A stretch of DNA of 64,000 nucleotides from Glutamicibacter sp. JC586 (GCF_009805585.1 NZ_VHIN01000010.1:248001-312000); one strand, 5' to 3'; positions 1 through 9,138 are shown, counted from the first letter of the stretch. Translations and numbers: made by a program. The notes: a model not told the origin generated them from the letters alone.

Positions 1-1
1 T

Positions 2-430
2 GGTGGACGCCGGGAAGAGCGTCCCGGATTCTATTACCGTCCCACCTTGCTCGTTGGAGCGAAACAGGATTCGGAGATAGTGCAACAAGAGGTCTTCGGA
101 CCAGTACTCGTTGCTTTACCCTTTGATTCCGATGATGAGGCTATCGAACTAGCCAATGACACCCCGTATGGTTTGGCGGCCAGCGCATGGACTAAAAATG
201 TGGATCGGGCGATGCGGGCCAGTGCACAGATTCAGGCCGGATGCGTCTGGATCAATGAGCACATCTTGATCGTTTCCGACATGCCCCATGGTGGGTACAA
301 AGCCTCCGGTATGGGCAAGGACATGAGCCAGTATTCCTTTGACGAGTACACGAACGTTAAGCACGTGATGCTCTCGCATGATCCAGCAGCCCACCGCGAT
401 TGGCAGGATACCGTCTTCAAACAAAGGTAG
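2..430 (+). CDS. aldehyde dehydrogenase, C-terminal part (gamma-aminobutyraldehyde dehydrogenase type)
   Basis: This is the 3' end of an NAD(P)-dependent aldehyde dehydrogenase whose 5' part lies outside the window; the frame is open to the first base. Visible family landmarks are the FGPVL block (the EVFGPV motif), the NDTPYGLAAS segment and the end HGGYKASGMGKDMS followed by a YSFDEYTNVKHVM tail. In the family that tail is typical of gamma-aminobutyraldehyde/betaine-type dehydrogenases (PatD/YdcW-like) acting in putrescine breakdown. The catalytic Cys and Glu are not in the window, so activity and substrate cannot be confirmed. The stop is followed after 7 bp by the convergent stop of the next gene, with no clear terminator between them. 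Substrate assignment is inference. Confidence 0.85.
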   Translation, partial: GGRREERPGFYYRPTLLVGAKQDSEIVQQEVFGPVLVALPFDSDDEAIELANDTPYGLAASAWTKNVDRAMRASAQIQAGCVWINEHILIVSDMPHGGYKASGMGKDMSQYSFDEYTNVKHVMLSHDPAAHRDWQDTVFKQR

Positions 431-437
431 AGTCCGT

Positions 438-1556
438 CTAAAGGCTAACTAGCAGCTGGTTCAGTTTCTGTGTTGCCATCCCCGGTTCAGTGGTGGCGAA
501 GAAGTACTGGGCCAGCTGTTTTTGCTGTCCGGCAACACCGGTCGCCGCCAGTCGGGCCACTCGATCAGCCAGACCATTGGCATTGCCCAGACGCTGTTCC
601 GGTGGCAAGCCGTCACCGAGTTTGCTGGGCCGTTCGGAGGCAAGCAGCAATGGTTTGTTCAAAGCCACTGCGTCATAGGCCATCGCCGAGGTGTCGCAGA
701 TGGCAACGTCAGCCCATACCAACGACTGTGATGGATCGCTGATCGGGTCTAGGTTCGACGTGAAATTAGCCTTGAGTGTAGCGACGGCTTTTCTTGTCTC
801 GGCTGATTTGTCTCCAGTTTTAGGGTGTGGCCGGAAACGAACTTGGAACCTATCGTCCCCCACTAGCTGAGCAAGAATTCGTTCGCCTAGTTTGGTCAGC
901 GACGAGTACGCCATCGCTTGCGAGTCGCCTTCCCAGGTCGGGGCGTAGAGCACGCGTATCTTTTCTGCCGGGCGCTCCAATTCCAATTCGTCTAGCTGGG
1001 GACGTCCGATTTGAACCAAGTGCTTTGGGTCAAATCGTGCGATGCTCTCGGTGATGCGCTCTACTGCTGCTGGGCCGGCAACGCAGGCGAAATCGTAGGC
1101 TTTGAGCTGGTTGGAGACCATTGAGGTCTTTTCGCTTTCACCATGATTCAGATGGATATGTGCCGGTCCATTGAAGCGCAGCATGGTGAAGTTCCGTTGC
1201 GCATTATTCACGTAATTGATCGACGTTGTGCCCCAACTACGAAGCTTGGATTCAATCTCTTCCATTGATCGCGTGAAAAACACAGGCAAAGTTGTTTCGC
1301 TCAAAGCTTGCTTAGCGCTCAGGGAATCCATGAGCACTACCCCAATGTTCAGTCCCTGAGTGGCGAGTCGCTCAAAGGTCCCAAGCCATACACCTAGCTG
1401 GTAGAACTGACCGGGACCTTCAGCAAAGAACAAGACATGATCGGCTTGTTGAATTTCCCGTTTTCCTTGGGCTATTTCAGCACGTACAGATCGCTCTGCG
1501 AGTAGGGCCTTGGCTTTGCCTGTCGCCTGAGAAATTTGAGAAGAAATCAATGCCAT
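438..1556 (-). CDS. CDP-glycerol glycerophosphotransferase-like protein (TagB/TagF family)
   Basis: A 372-residue protein resembling the C-terminal catalytic half of teichoic-acid glycerophosphotransferases. Visible landmarks are LNHGESEK (about residues 136-143), YAPTWEG (204-210), RPHP (242-245) and CDTSAMAYDAV (about 286-296), which match the HGxxxK, APTW and DTSS-type blocks of the TagB/TagF/GT-B fold. The family transfers glycerol phosphate from CDP-glycerol to wall polymers at the inner face of the membrane. No signal peptide or membrane span is seen. It stands alone, not in a visible wall-polymer cluster, so its acceptor is unknown. The ATG at 1556 has no clear Shine-Dalgarno. Function is by family only. 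Confidence 0.75.
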   Translation of the reverse strand: MALISSQISQATGKAKALLAERSVRAEIAQGKREIQQADHVLFFAEGPGQFYQLGVWLGTFERLATQGLNIGVVLMDSLSAKQALSETTLPVFFTRSMEEIESKLRSWGTTSINYVNNAQRNFTMLRFNGPAHIHLNHGESEKTSMVSNQLKAYDFACVAGPAAVERITESIARFDPKHLVQIGRPQLDELELERPAEKIRVLYAPTWEGDSQAMAYSSLTKLGERILAQLVGDDRFQVRFRPHPKTGDKSAETRKAVATLKANFTSNLDPISDPSQSLVWADVAICDTSAMAYDAVALNKPLLLASERPSKLGDGLPPEQRLGNANGLADRVARLAATGVAGQQKQLAQYFFATTEPGMATQKLNQLLVSL

Positions 1557-1576
1557 ACATGTAGTCTACGTACGAC

Positions 1577-2563
1577 CTAGCCGTTGATAGCAGAAGCCAA
1601 GTTCGAAATGTTGGATTTCATCCAATCAAGGTAGCTGGAATCATCCTGAATGGTTTCTGCGAAGTCGACCACCGGCACCTTACCTTCTTCTGCATCCTTC
1701 TTGAGTAGCTTTGTTTCATTACCCTCGGTCTGCACGTTGTAGGCCAAGGCATCGACCTTAGCGCCTTGCAATTGGTCTTGTGCCTTCTTCAGGGTCATCG
1801 GCGCGATGCCTTCACCCTCTTCAATTGCTTCACTCAGACCAGCAGGGGTGGAATTCTTCATTCCAGCGTCTTCCAACAGGTGGAACGGCACCGGTTCGGT
1901 TCCTACGAAAGTCTTACCCTCTAGCTTGGCGTCAGCCAATTGGGTCTGCAGGTTTTTGATTCCTTCTTTGAAGTCCTCGGCATTCTTTGCATACTGGTCT
2001 TTATTGGCAGAATCGGCGTCACCAAAGTCCTTGGATAGTTCGTCAGCCAGCGCGCTCATCGAGTCCAGGTCGTACCAGATGTGCTCGTTGTAGGCTGCGT
2101 GATCATGCGAGTCTTCATCTTCGTGATCTGCATGCTCTTCATGTTCTTCTGCACTTTCACCTTCATGCTCTTCAGCCACTGGTGAGGTGTCCACGGCATG
2201 AATCAGCTCAACACCGCCAGCTTGTTCGCTCGGCAAGGACTGGACCAAAGAGTCCATGAACGGGTCATACCCCCCACCGTTGGCCACAACGATTGCTGCT
2301 TCAGAGACAGTGAGCTTGTCTCGTGTAGTCGGCTCGTAGGAATGAGGATCCTGCGCTGCGGAAGTGATGATTTCGCTGACGTTAACACTGTCGCCACCAA
2401 TAGCGCGGGCAATTTGTCCGTAAACGTTGGTCGTCGCCACAACGTTGAGCGAAGAAGAACCCGCGGTCGAGACCTCAGAATTGTCGTTGCCACAGCTCGT
2501 GAGAATCAGTGAGGCGACTGGCACTGCGACAGCCACTGCGAGCAGAGAGCGATACTTCTTCAT
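1577..2563 (-). CDS. zinc/manganese ABC transporter substrate-binding lipoprotein (ZnuA-like)
   Basis: A 328-residue cluster A-I metal-binding lipoprotein. The N-terminus is a lipoprotein signal with lipobox LTSC (Cys24). Likely metal ligands include His74 in the QDPHSYEPT block and His161 in NEHIWYDL. Residues 131-161 form a His/Glu/Asp-rich loop typical of zinc rather than manganese binders. GGAG lies 7 nt before the ATG. No ABC ATPase or membrane permease adjoins it, so it is an orphan binding protein that must work with a transporter encoded elsewhere. Two TGAGAAC-type repeats at 2594-2631 sit just upstream and may be Zur sites. Zinc specificity is inferred from the His-rich loop. Confidence 0.85.
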   Translation of the reverse strand: MKKYRSLLAVAVAVPVASLILTSCGNDNSEVSTAGSSSLNVVATTNVYGQIARAIGGDSVNVSEIITSAAQDPHSYEPTTRDKLTVSEAAIVVANGGGYDPFMDSLVQSLPSEQAGGVELIHAVDTSPVAEEHEGESAEEHEEHADHEDEDSHDHAAYNEHIWYDLDSMSALADELSKDFGDADSANKDQYAKNAEDFKEGIKNLQTQLADAKLEGKTFVGTEPVPFHLLEDAGMKNSTPAGLSEAIEEGEGIAPMTLKKAQDQLQGAKVDALAYNVQTEGNETKLLKKDAEEGKVPVVDFAETIQDDSSYLDWMKSNISNLASAING

Positions 2564-2593
2564 TCAAATTCTCCATACATCCATGATTACTAT

Positions 2594-2631
2594 TGAGAAC
2601 AATTCTACATTACTTTTGAGAACCGTTCGCA
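2594..2631 (-). promoter_or_regulatory. candidate tandem Zur-type operator upstream of the zinc lipoprotein
   Basis: Two copies of TGAGAAC start at 2594 and 2617, 23 bp apart, in the 69-bp gap upstream of the metal-binding lipoprotein. The first forms the inverted repeat AGAA-CAA-TTCT. Both keep 9 of 15 positions of the actinobacterial Zur consensus TGAAAATGATTTTCA. A zinc-uptake gene downstream makes Zur control plausible, but the match is imperfect and the call is inference. Confidence 0.35.
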
Positions 2632-2632
2632 C

Positions 2633-3883
2633 CTAGGCATCGATGGTTTCGGAAAACTGGGCTCGTTTTCCGTGGGCGCCACCGGTTCCGGTGGCCTTCA
2701 CCACCAGCACTGCAATCGCGGTGGTGACCGGAATTGCCAGTACTAATCCAATAGAACCAATCAGGATTCGAATTACTTCCTCAGCCATCTCCCCCGAGCT
2801 CAGAGTCACACCAAATCCTTGATTGCTCATGGCTGCAATAGCCAAAATCGGTAGGGCCGCGCCGGCATAGGCAAAGGCGATCGTGTAGACGGTGGAGGCA
2901 ATATGGTCACGACCAATGCGCATTCCGCGGAAGAACAATTCCTTGGCGCTGGCTTTGGGAGAAGTTTCGGCGAGCTCCCAGACGGTGGCTGATTGGGTGA
3001 TAGTGACATCATTGAGCACACCCATACCACCAACCAACACACCACAGATCAACAGGCCGGGCAGGGAAATCTGTGGAGCCACGGTAGCTAAGGTCACCGA
3101 TGACTCGCCGTTAGCTCCGGTCAGTGCTGCGGCATCGGTCATCAACATGGCCATTCCAGCGGTGACTGCCAGGCCGAAAAGCGTTCCCAACAGAGCTGTT
3201 GATGTTTTGGCGTTAAGACCATGGGCAAAATACAGCGCAACAAACATGATGGCCGTCGCCCCGGTCATGCCAACGAGTACCGGATTTCCGCCTTCGATTA
3301 GCGCTGGCACCATAAAGACGATCATGAAAGCGATGCCACCGACCAAACCGATCATTGCTCTGGTTCCGCGCCAGCCGGCAACCAACACCACCACTGCACC
3401 GTAAACGATCGCCAGTAGGGTCATGGGCAAAGTGCGGACAAAGTCGACAAAGACGTATGGGCTGCCGCTGGTGGTGTCGACCTTGGACAGATCGAGGTAT
3501 CGCACGCTGTCCCCGGGGCGCGCGTCACGTGATTGCAACATCTCGGGTGGAATCTCCAGTTGTATTTCCGCTCCCCCGGATTCAGGCATCACGTAGGTGA
3601 CATTGCAATCAAGGGTTTTACCGCCAACGTCTTCAAGGCCTTTGGAGGAGGGACATACCTCGGTACCACTACGCATGACAGTCCCGGTGGCCATGCTCGC
3701 GCCACCAGCTGTGTCCATCGTTGAGTCCAAGGCGAACTTGTCGTAGTTTCCTTGCGGCCACAATACGATGACCATCACCAATGCCAGCGCACCTATAGGT
3801 GCTAACAAAGCCCACAAAATGATCGAGGCACGACGTCGTCGTTGGGGATCTTGCAATATTGGTTCGTCGTGATGGTGGCCCAC
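2633..3883 (-). CDS. YibE/F family multi-pass membrane protein
   Basis: A YibE/F-family membrane protein with one N-terminal span (ASIILWALLAPIGALALV), an external region of about 130 residues, then about seven hydrophobic segments. The block GVLVGGMGVLNDVTITQSA is the family signature. Function of the family is not established. I place the start at a GTG (3883), which has GGGAG 9 nt upstream and gives 416 residues beginning with GHHHDEP; an in-frame ATG at 3985 would add 34 residues but has no ribosome site. It lies immediately upstream of the zinc-binding lipoprotein on the same strand (69-bp gap), so a metal-related role is possible but unproven. Confidence 0.8.
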   Translation of the reverse strand: MGHHHDEPILQDPQRRRRASIILWALLAPIGALALVMVIVLWPQGNYDKFALDSTMDTAGGASMATGTVMRSGTEVCPSSKGLEDVGGKTLDCNVTYVMPESGGAEIQLEIPPEMLQSRDARPGDSVRYLDLSKVDTTSGSPYVFVDFVRTLPMTLLAIVYGAVVVLVAGWRGTRAMIGLVGGIAFMIVFMVPALIEGGNPVLVGMTGATAIMFVALYFAHGLNAKTSTALLGTLFGLAVTAGMAMLMTDAAALTGANGESSVTLATVAPQISLPGLLICGVLVGGMGVLNDVTITQSATVWELAETSPKASAKELFFRGMRIGRDHIASTVYTIAFAYAGAALPILAIAAMSNQGFGVTLSSGEMAEEVIRILIGSIGLVLAIPVTTAIAVLVVKATGTGGAHGKRAQFSETIDA

Positions 3884-4018
3884 GTGGCGTTGCTCCCAGT
3901 CAGTTAATGCGAATCGTTCGCTACAAGTGTATGGGTTTTGCTCCGAACACCTGAGGATGACAAATAAATCCTCCGTAAGGTTCATGTCCAGAACACGGTT
4001 CGGGGAGAGAATTGAGCT

Positions 4019-5269
4019 ATGAGTTCGCCTTTACCTTCGCCTGCCACTATGCCTTCCGCTAGTGGGGAGCAAAGCTATCCTTTTCACCGTTTGCTGCGCA
4101 GGGATCACAATTTCCGTTGGTGGAGGCCATTGGCCTTTGCCGGGACCGGAGCTGGTTTCTATCTAGCCCTACTCATCATGGTGATGTTGGTGGTCTTTGT
4201 GGCCATGTTAGCCAATCCAGCTTCATGGGCGACGGATACCGGTACCGGCGAAGACATGGTGTTCTCCGAAGAACTAGACATGACTTCACCGTTAGATTTC
4301 TCCATGACGATGCTTTCGCTCATCGTCATGATTCCAGCGGTGTATCTTGCGTATCTCTTACTGGGGTCAAAACCGGTGGGCCAGCTATTCTCGGTCGTCG
4401 GCAAAATTCGCTGGCGCTGGTTCGGACTAGCACTTGGAACTAGCGCCATATTGTTTGCGCTCTATTTCGCCCTGTCCTTCGGTTTATCAGCATTTGATGC
4501 ACAGGGTTCCGCCCCGCTGGCGCCACAGGATGTACCTGCCGATCCGCTGTTCTTTGCTATCTTGGTCATCATGCTCACCCCGCTGCAGTGCGCCGCAGAA
4601 GAATTAGTATTCCGCGGAGCCTTGATGCAAATGATTGGTGGCTGGCTTAAACATCCGCTCTTTGCGATTCTTTTGCCCGTACCATTGTTTACCTTTGGAC
4701 ACCTCTACGATGTCTATGGACTTCTGGATGTCGCATTCTTTGCTGTGGCGGCCGGTTACCTCACCTGGCGAACTGGTGGGTTAGAAGCCGCAATGGCGAT
4801 GCACATCATCAACAACACTTTCCTGTTTATGCTCGGCGCGCTGGGCCAGATTGATTTGAACGCGACAGACTCCGACGGTACATCGTTGATATTCTCTGTC
4901 GTCTTTATGACTCTTTTGACCGTGGTTCTGGTCAAACTTGCGGACAAGAAAAAAGTTGAACGCACCGCAGGAGCTCTTCCCCCAGCACCACAACCGCCAA
5001 TGATTCAGCCATGGTCTGCCCCACAGCCAATGCCGTACCAGAATCAGGCTTATTGGGCGCCTCCGGTTGATCCGTGGCAACACAATCCCCAGCAGAACTA
5101 TCCGCAGGGTAACCATCTTCAAGGTAACTTCCCGCAGCAGTCACCACCGGCGTTCCAAGACCCGAACCATCCCGGGCACGCGACACCGGGGCAGTACGCT
5201 CCCCCGCCGGTACAGTCGCCTATGGATCCAACGGCACCTCAGGATCCGCAGCAGCATCATCGCGATTAG
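4019..5269 (+). CDS. CPBP family intramembrane metalloprotease (CAAX/Abi type)
   Basis: A 416-residue multi-pass membrane protein of the CPBP (CAAX protease and bacteriocin-processing) family. The three family motifs are present: EELVFRG (194-200), FTFGHLY with His228, and MHIINN with His262, which together form the metal site in the membrane. The last 100 residues are a proline- and glutamine-rich tail with no membrane segment, an addition beyond the usual domain. GGGGAG lies upstream of the ATG. Substrates are unknown; bacterial members act in immunity to self-made peptides or in membrane-protein processing, but there is no bacteriocin gene nearby. It is divergent from the YibE/F gene and ends at a bidirectional terminator. 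Confidence 0.85.
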   Translation: MSSPLPSPATMPSASGEQSYPFHRLLRRDHNFRWWRPLAFAGTGAGFYLALLIMVMLVVFVAMLANPASWATDTGTGEDMVFSEELDMTSPLDFSMTMLSLIVMIPAVYLAYLLLGSKPVGQLFSVVGKIRWRWFGLALGTSAILFALYFALSFGLSAFDAQGSAPLAPQDVPADPLFFAILVIMLTPLQCAAEELVFRGALMQMIGGWLKHPLFAILLPVPLFTFGHLYDVYGLLDVAFFAVAAGYLTWRTGGLEAAMAMHIINNTFLFMLGALGQIDLNATDSDGTSLIFSVVFMTLLTVVLVKLADKKKVERTAGALPPAPQPPMIQPWSAPQPMPYQNQAYWAPPVDPWQHNPQQNYPQGNHLQGNFPQQSPPAFQDPNHPGHATPGQYAPPPVQSPMDPTAPQDPQQHHRD

Positions 5270-5280
5270 CGAACATGACA

Positions 5281-5323
5281 ATGGGTTCTTTCCACGAAAC
5301 TGATCTTCGTGGAAAGAACCCAT
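5281..5323. terminator. bidirectional hairpin terminator
   Basis: An 18-bp perfect inverted repeat (5281-5298 and 5306-5323) with a 7-nt loop lies between the convergent CPBP protease and baeRF genes. It is flanked by short A/T stretches, so it can stop transcription from both sides. Confidence 0.85.
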
Positions 5324-5345
5324 TTATTGTTGTGGCGCTATCTTA

Positions 5346-6473
5346 TTACTTAGCCCAACGTAGTAGTGCGGCAATTCCTGCTCCGTCGGGGATTACCGAG
5401 TCCGGAACGTAGCGAATAGTTGCATCAGTAAGTGCTGTTGCTCGTAACAGGACTTCCGGTGCTGGCCATTCGCCGGCCACCAGCTCAGCATGATCATCAC
5501 CGGTTTGATGAGCAATCCACGGCTCTGCGGTCAGTGCGCGCAATGTGTGTTCGTCTTGGTACTGACCCACTAGCACGATTTCCGCTTGAGCCGACTGCAA
5601 TGCGGTGACCACTTCATCAAGACCCACCGATAACAATGAGCGCCCATTACCTGATTGAGCTGAGACCCTCGCCTCAAGATCGGCTAGCGCCTTAGACTTC
5701 ACGTCATCGATGAGTTTCGAAATCTGAGCATCAACTTGTTTGCTATCAGCACCGCCAGTTCTGGTGTGTGAATCAATGACCTCAACGTAGTCGCGAAGCG
5801 CTACAGGTAGCTGAGCAAGCACCGCTTCGCGAGCCTTGATGTCCCCAGAAAGCACAATCAATCGAACGTAGTTCTCCGCAAACATGGTGCCGATTAGTTC
5901 AGCCACTTCATCAGCATTGCGCCGAACCATTTCATCGGCTGCGGACTGCGCCTTGGGCTGGTCGTACTCGCCGGGTACCTTGCGTGCGTGGTGGATTTCT
6001 TCGGGCAGACCGACAATACCGTGACTGGCAATGCGCTCCGGGGAAACCGTGTTGTAAAGGTGTACTTCGCCGCCATCTTTTCCTACCTCGGCAACGAGGT
6101 AAGAGAATGATCCGCCGCGGGCGCGGGCGAGCGCCGTGAAATTTGGGAATGGTCCAACGTCTATTGATGGAGACTGAACTTTCAGGCCCGGAATGATTTC
6201 GTTGAGAACCACTTCTCCGTCATGCACTGCAACAAACCGTGCCACTGGTGCCCGTAGCCCCTGCGCTGGTTCCAGGACTTCGGTAAGGGCTTGGATATCC
6301 GCTGACTGTGCCTGTTGGGACTTGAGTAGTTTTGCAACCTCGTCGGGAAGCCGATCAGCTGCTTCCTGGGCTCCAGTGGTCCCCAGAGAAGCATCCACGA
6401 GAGCTGTGCTCCACGAGCCATTCTTCCGGTAGAGCGAAGCGTCGATTCCATTAGAATCTGCGCGTAGTGCCAT
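5346..6473 (-). CDS. bacterial archaeo-eukaryotic release factor-like protein (baeRF, Rv2629/Vms1 type)
   Basis: A 375-residue cytosolic protein resembling the baeRF2 group, which includes Rv2629 of Mycobacterium and is related to eRF1 and the Vms1/ANKZF1 peptidyl-tRNA hydrolases. The layout is an N-terminal domain (to about residue 130), a central domain with the FAENYVRLIVLSGDIKAR strand-helix region, and a C-terminal domain ending ALLRWAK. The ATG at 6473 is preceded by AAGGGAG at good spacing; a GTG 18 nt upstream is less likely. Work on the family suggests roles with stalled ribosomes or in stress, but no reaction can be read from this sequence, and I do not see a classic GGQ motif. Confidence 0.7.
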   Translation of the reverse strand: MALRADSNGIDASLYRKNGSWSTALVDASLGTTGAQEAADRLPDEVAKLLKSQQAQSADIQALTEVLEPAQGLRAPVARFVAVHDGEVVLNEIIPGLKVQSPSIDVGPFPNFTALARARGGSFSYLVAEVGKDGGEVHLYNTVSPERIASHGIVGLPEEIHHARKVPGEYDQPKAQSAADEMVRRNADEVAELIGTMFAENYVRLIVLSGDIKAREAVLAQLPVALRDYVEVIDSHTRTGGADSKQVDAQISKLIDDVKSKALADLEARVSAQSGNGRSLLSVGLDEVVTALQSAQAEIVLVGQYQDEHTLRALTAEPWIAHQTGDDHAELVAGEWPAPEVLLRATALTDATIRYVPDSVIPDGAGIAALLRWAK

Positions 6474-6613
6474 GCTGACTCCCTTCCGCACGCGACCCTT
6501 GGCCGCGTGGCGACTAGATCCGTGGGACTAACCTAACATCACTATTCAGTGGCTGGAAGAGGTAACCAGAAACTTACTCGTGATTTGGCAGAAATCAGCA
6601 TGGCGTTCACTTT

Positions 6614-7723
6614 TTACCAGCGGGCGCGCCAGTACTGCGCAGGGTAGGATTTCTCGGCTCCAAGTTGCTGTGCGGCATGATTTGGCCATTGTGGGTTGCC
6701 CAGTGCTGCACGGCCGATACTCACACCATCTGCTTGTCCGGTCACCACGATATGTTCTGCCTGAGTAGCATCGGTAATGACACCGACGGCGGTCACGAAC
6801 GCATCCTCCGGCAGTGCTTGTTTCACTGCCTGAGCTAGGGGCACCTGATAACCTGGGCCAGTTGGGCCGGCATAGCTCCCGATTCCTGCGCTTGAAAGGT
6901 CAAAAGCACGCACGCCAAGGTGATACATTTCTTTAGCAAGCCTGACCGTATCGTCAATGCCCCAACCATCTTGGACCCAGTCCTCACCTGAGAGTCGAAT
7001 ACCGAGCGCCTTTTCGGCCGGCCACACTTCAGCGACCGCATGGACCACTTCACGCAGGTAGCGAGTGCGGTTTTCAAAGCTTCCGCCGTATTCATCGGTG
7101 CGCTTGTTAGACAGTGGTGACAGGAACTGGTGAATCAGGTAACCATGAGCTGCATGGATCTGGATCAGGTCAAAACCGGCGGCATCCGCTCGCTGTGCCG
7201 CGTTGGCCCAGTCCTGAACAGAAGCTGCAATCTGCTCGGTACTCATCTCGGTGGCGGGTTTGAGACCAAAGATATCGGTCGACGAGGAACTAAAGGTTTC
7301 CCAGCCTCCATCCACGTCAGGGATGCTACCGACCTTTCCTTCAGCTTCAAGCTCTTCGAGCCATCCATAGGTCGAGGCCTTGGCTCCCGCGTGAGCCAAC
7401 TGCACACCGACGGCAGAGCCGTGTGAACGAACATAGTCGGTAATAGGCTTCCATGCCTGGACTTGTTCCTCGTTCCAGAGGCCTGCATCTCGATCAGAAA
7501 TGCGACCTTCTGCAGCCACTGCGGTGGCTTCAGTGATCACCAAAGAAAATCCACCATGGGCCATCGAACCCAAATGGGTTAGCTGCCAGGTGGTGGGAAC
7601 CCCGTCACGCTTGTCAATAACGTATTGGCACATAGGTGGCAGAACGACGCGGTTGCGTAGTTGCAGACCCGCGCCGCTCTTGGTTGGAATGGTCACTGGG
7701 GTAAATAGTTTGCTTTGAGCCAT
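6614..7723 (-). CDS. NADH:flavin oxidoreductase / old yellow enzyme (YqjM/NamA class)
   Basis: A 369-residue FMN-dependent TIM-barrel ene-reductase. The start TPVTIPTKSG...RNRVVLPPMCQY carries the class III Cys (Cys32 here), and the substrate-binding pair appears in IQIHAAHGYLIHQF; the family block LSPLSNKRTDEYGG follows. These enzymes reduce activated C=C bonds with NADPH, often as detoxification. The C-terminus has ADGVSIGRAALGNPQWP, the FMN phosphate region, and RW near the end, as in YqjM-type dimers. No clear ribosome site precedes the ATG. It lies 56 bp downstream of mgtE on the same strand and may be read through from it. The natural substrate is unknown. Confidence 0.9.
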   Translation of the reverse strand: MAQSKLFTPVTIPTKSGAGLQLRNRVVLPPMCQYVIDKRDGVPTTWQLTHLGSMAHGGFSLVITEATAVAAEGRISDRDAGLWNEEQVQAWKPITDYVRSHGSAVGVQLAHAGAKASTYGWLEELEAEGKVGSIPDVDGGWETFSSSSTDIFGLKPATEMSTEQIAASVQDWANAAQRADAAGFDLIQIHAAHGYLIHQFLSPLSNKRTDEYGGSFENRTRYLREVVHAVAEVWPAEKALGIRLSGEDWVQDGWGIDDTVRLAKEMYHLGVRAFDLSSAGIGSYAGPTGPGYQVPLAQAVKQALPEDAFVTAVGVITDATQAEHIVVTGQADGVSIGRAALGNPQWPNHAAQQLGAEKSYPAQYWRARW

Positions 7724-7779
7724 ACACAGTGTGACAAGCCCGAGCCAGCATTTATTCCTTGCAGTGACAAGATGTCCAG

Positions 7780-9138
7780 TTAATGACCCAGAACTAATAC
7801 TGCGACCGAAAGGTAGACCACCAGACCGGCCGCATCAACAAAAGTAGAGATGAAGGGATTAGAGAACACAGCAGGATCAGCCTTGAAGAATTTTCCAATG
7901 ATCGGCATCGCTCCACCCACAGCAGCCGCTACGCTGCACAAAACAACGAGAGTCAGACCAATAATCAGTCCGACCTTCAGCTCGAAAACGAAGCTGGCGA
8001 TCAAAAAGGCGATAGTTCCCAGACTTAAGCCCAACATGGCTCCAATGCGTACCTCGCGAAGAACCACTCGCCCCAGGTCCCTGACTTTCACTTCGCCCAT
8101 GGCTAGTGCTCTAGTGACCGTGGTGGCAGCCTGATTTCCGGTGTTTCCACCGATACCGACAATCAGCGGGATGAACAGGCTCAGGACCACCATTGATTCA
8201 AGGGTTTGTTCAAAGGTAGAGAGCACCTGCACCGTCAGCGTGGCTCCGACAGCCAAGACCAAGAGCCAAACAACGCGGGCTCTGACCAAGGTGCGAAGTG
8301 GAGTTCCCAAGTAGGGGCGATGCAGGGGCTCTGTTCCTGCGCCGTGCGCGGTACGTGTTTCCTCTTGGCGATCCAGCACCTTGATGGCATCCGCCAATGG
8401 CAAAACCCCGATCAGACGCGCTTCATCATCGAGCACTGGCAACAGTTCAAGGTGGTGTTCCACCGCCAGCCGTGCTGTGTCAGTATCCAGATCCGATGCT
8501 ACTGCACTTGGAATCTCACTATAGATTTCGCGGATGAGCATGTGATGTTCATGGCTCAACAGGTCACTCAAACCGAGCGCGCCAAGGAAATTACGACCTT
8601 GACCTAGCACCATGACTACGTGATTATGCTTGGTGTTGCTTAGCCGTGGTGTCAGCAGTTCAAGGCCTTGCTTCACAGTGAGTTCGTCATGGACGCTCAT
8701 GAACTGCGAGGACATCAATCGTCCAGTGCTCTTGGGCTGGTATCCGAGCAACAAGCTAGTCGCTGCACGCGCAGGTCCGTCCAGTCCACTCAGGAGCTCT
8801 GCGGCAACTTTGGCGGGAAGTTCATCAAGCAGGGCCACCCGGTCAGCGGTGTCCAATGCCGCGAATCTCTCGGCTACTGATTCATCCTGCAGTGCTGAAA
8901 GGAGTTCTGCCTGCACTGGTGCATCCATTTTTTCAAAAACTTCCAGGGAACGTTCTTTGTCCAACAGACGGTAGAGAACCGCGGCGTCGGCGCTGTTCAA
9001 CGCTGCACATTGTTCAATGACTTGGATGACATCAAGTTCTCTGAGCAGTATGGCCAGATTGTGAAAGTCTTTGTTCGCAAGGTAGCTGCGAACTGCCTGA
9101 GAAGTAGTTGAAAAGTCTACGTATTCGAAGGTAAACAT
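7780..9138 (-). CDS. mgtE: magnesium transporter MgtE
   Basis: A 452-residue magnesium channel of the MgtE family. An N-terminal helical domain (to about residue 130, DELPAKVAAELLSGL) is followed by paired CBS domains (about 140-260, with the LPVLDDEARLIGVLPLADAI strand) that sense cytosolic Mg2+, then five membrane helices with the pore motif PLIVGIGGNTGNQAAT. I choose the ATG at 9138 because it gives the usual family length. In-frame GTG (9183, with GGTGAG 9 nt upstream) and TTG (9189) starts are possible, but their extra residues do not look like family sequence. The leader is unusually long and contains a small ORF (9319-9387). Confidence 0.9.
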   Translation of the reverse strand: MFTFEYVDFSTTSQAVRSYLANKDFHNLAILLRELDVIQVIEQCAALNSADAAVLYRLLDKERSLEVFEKMDAPVQAELLSALQDESVAERFAALDTADRVALLDELPAKVAAELLSGLDGPARAATSLLLGYQPKSTGRLMSSQFMSVHDELTVKQGLELLTPRLSNTKHNHVVMVLGQGRNFLGALGLSDLLSHEHHMLIREIYSEIPSAVASDLDTDTARLAVEHHLELLPVLDDEARLIGVLPLADAIKVLDRQEETRTAHGAGTEPLHRPYLGTPLRTLVRARVVWLLVLAVGATLTVQVLSTFEQTLESMVVLSLFIPLIVGIGGNTGNQAATTVTRALAMGEVKVRDLGRVVLREVRIGAMLGLSLGTIAFLIASFVFELKVGLIIGLTLVVLCSVAAAVGGAMPIIGKFFKADPAVFSNPFISTFVDAAGLVVYLSVAVLVLGH

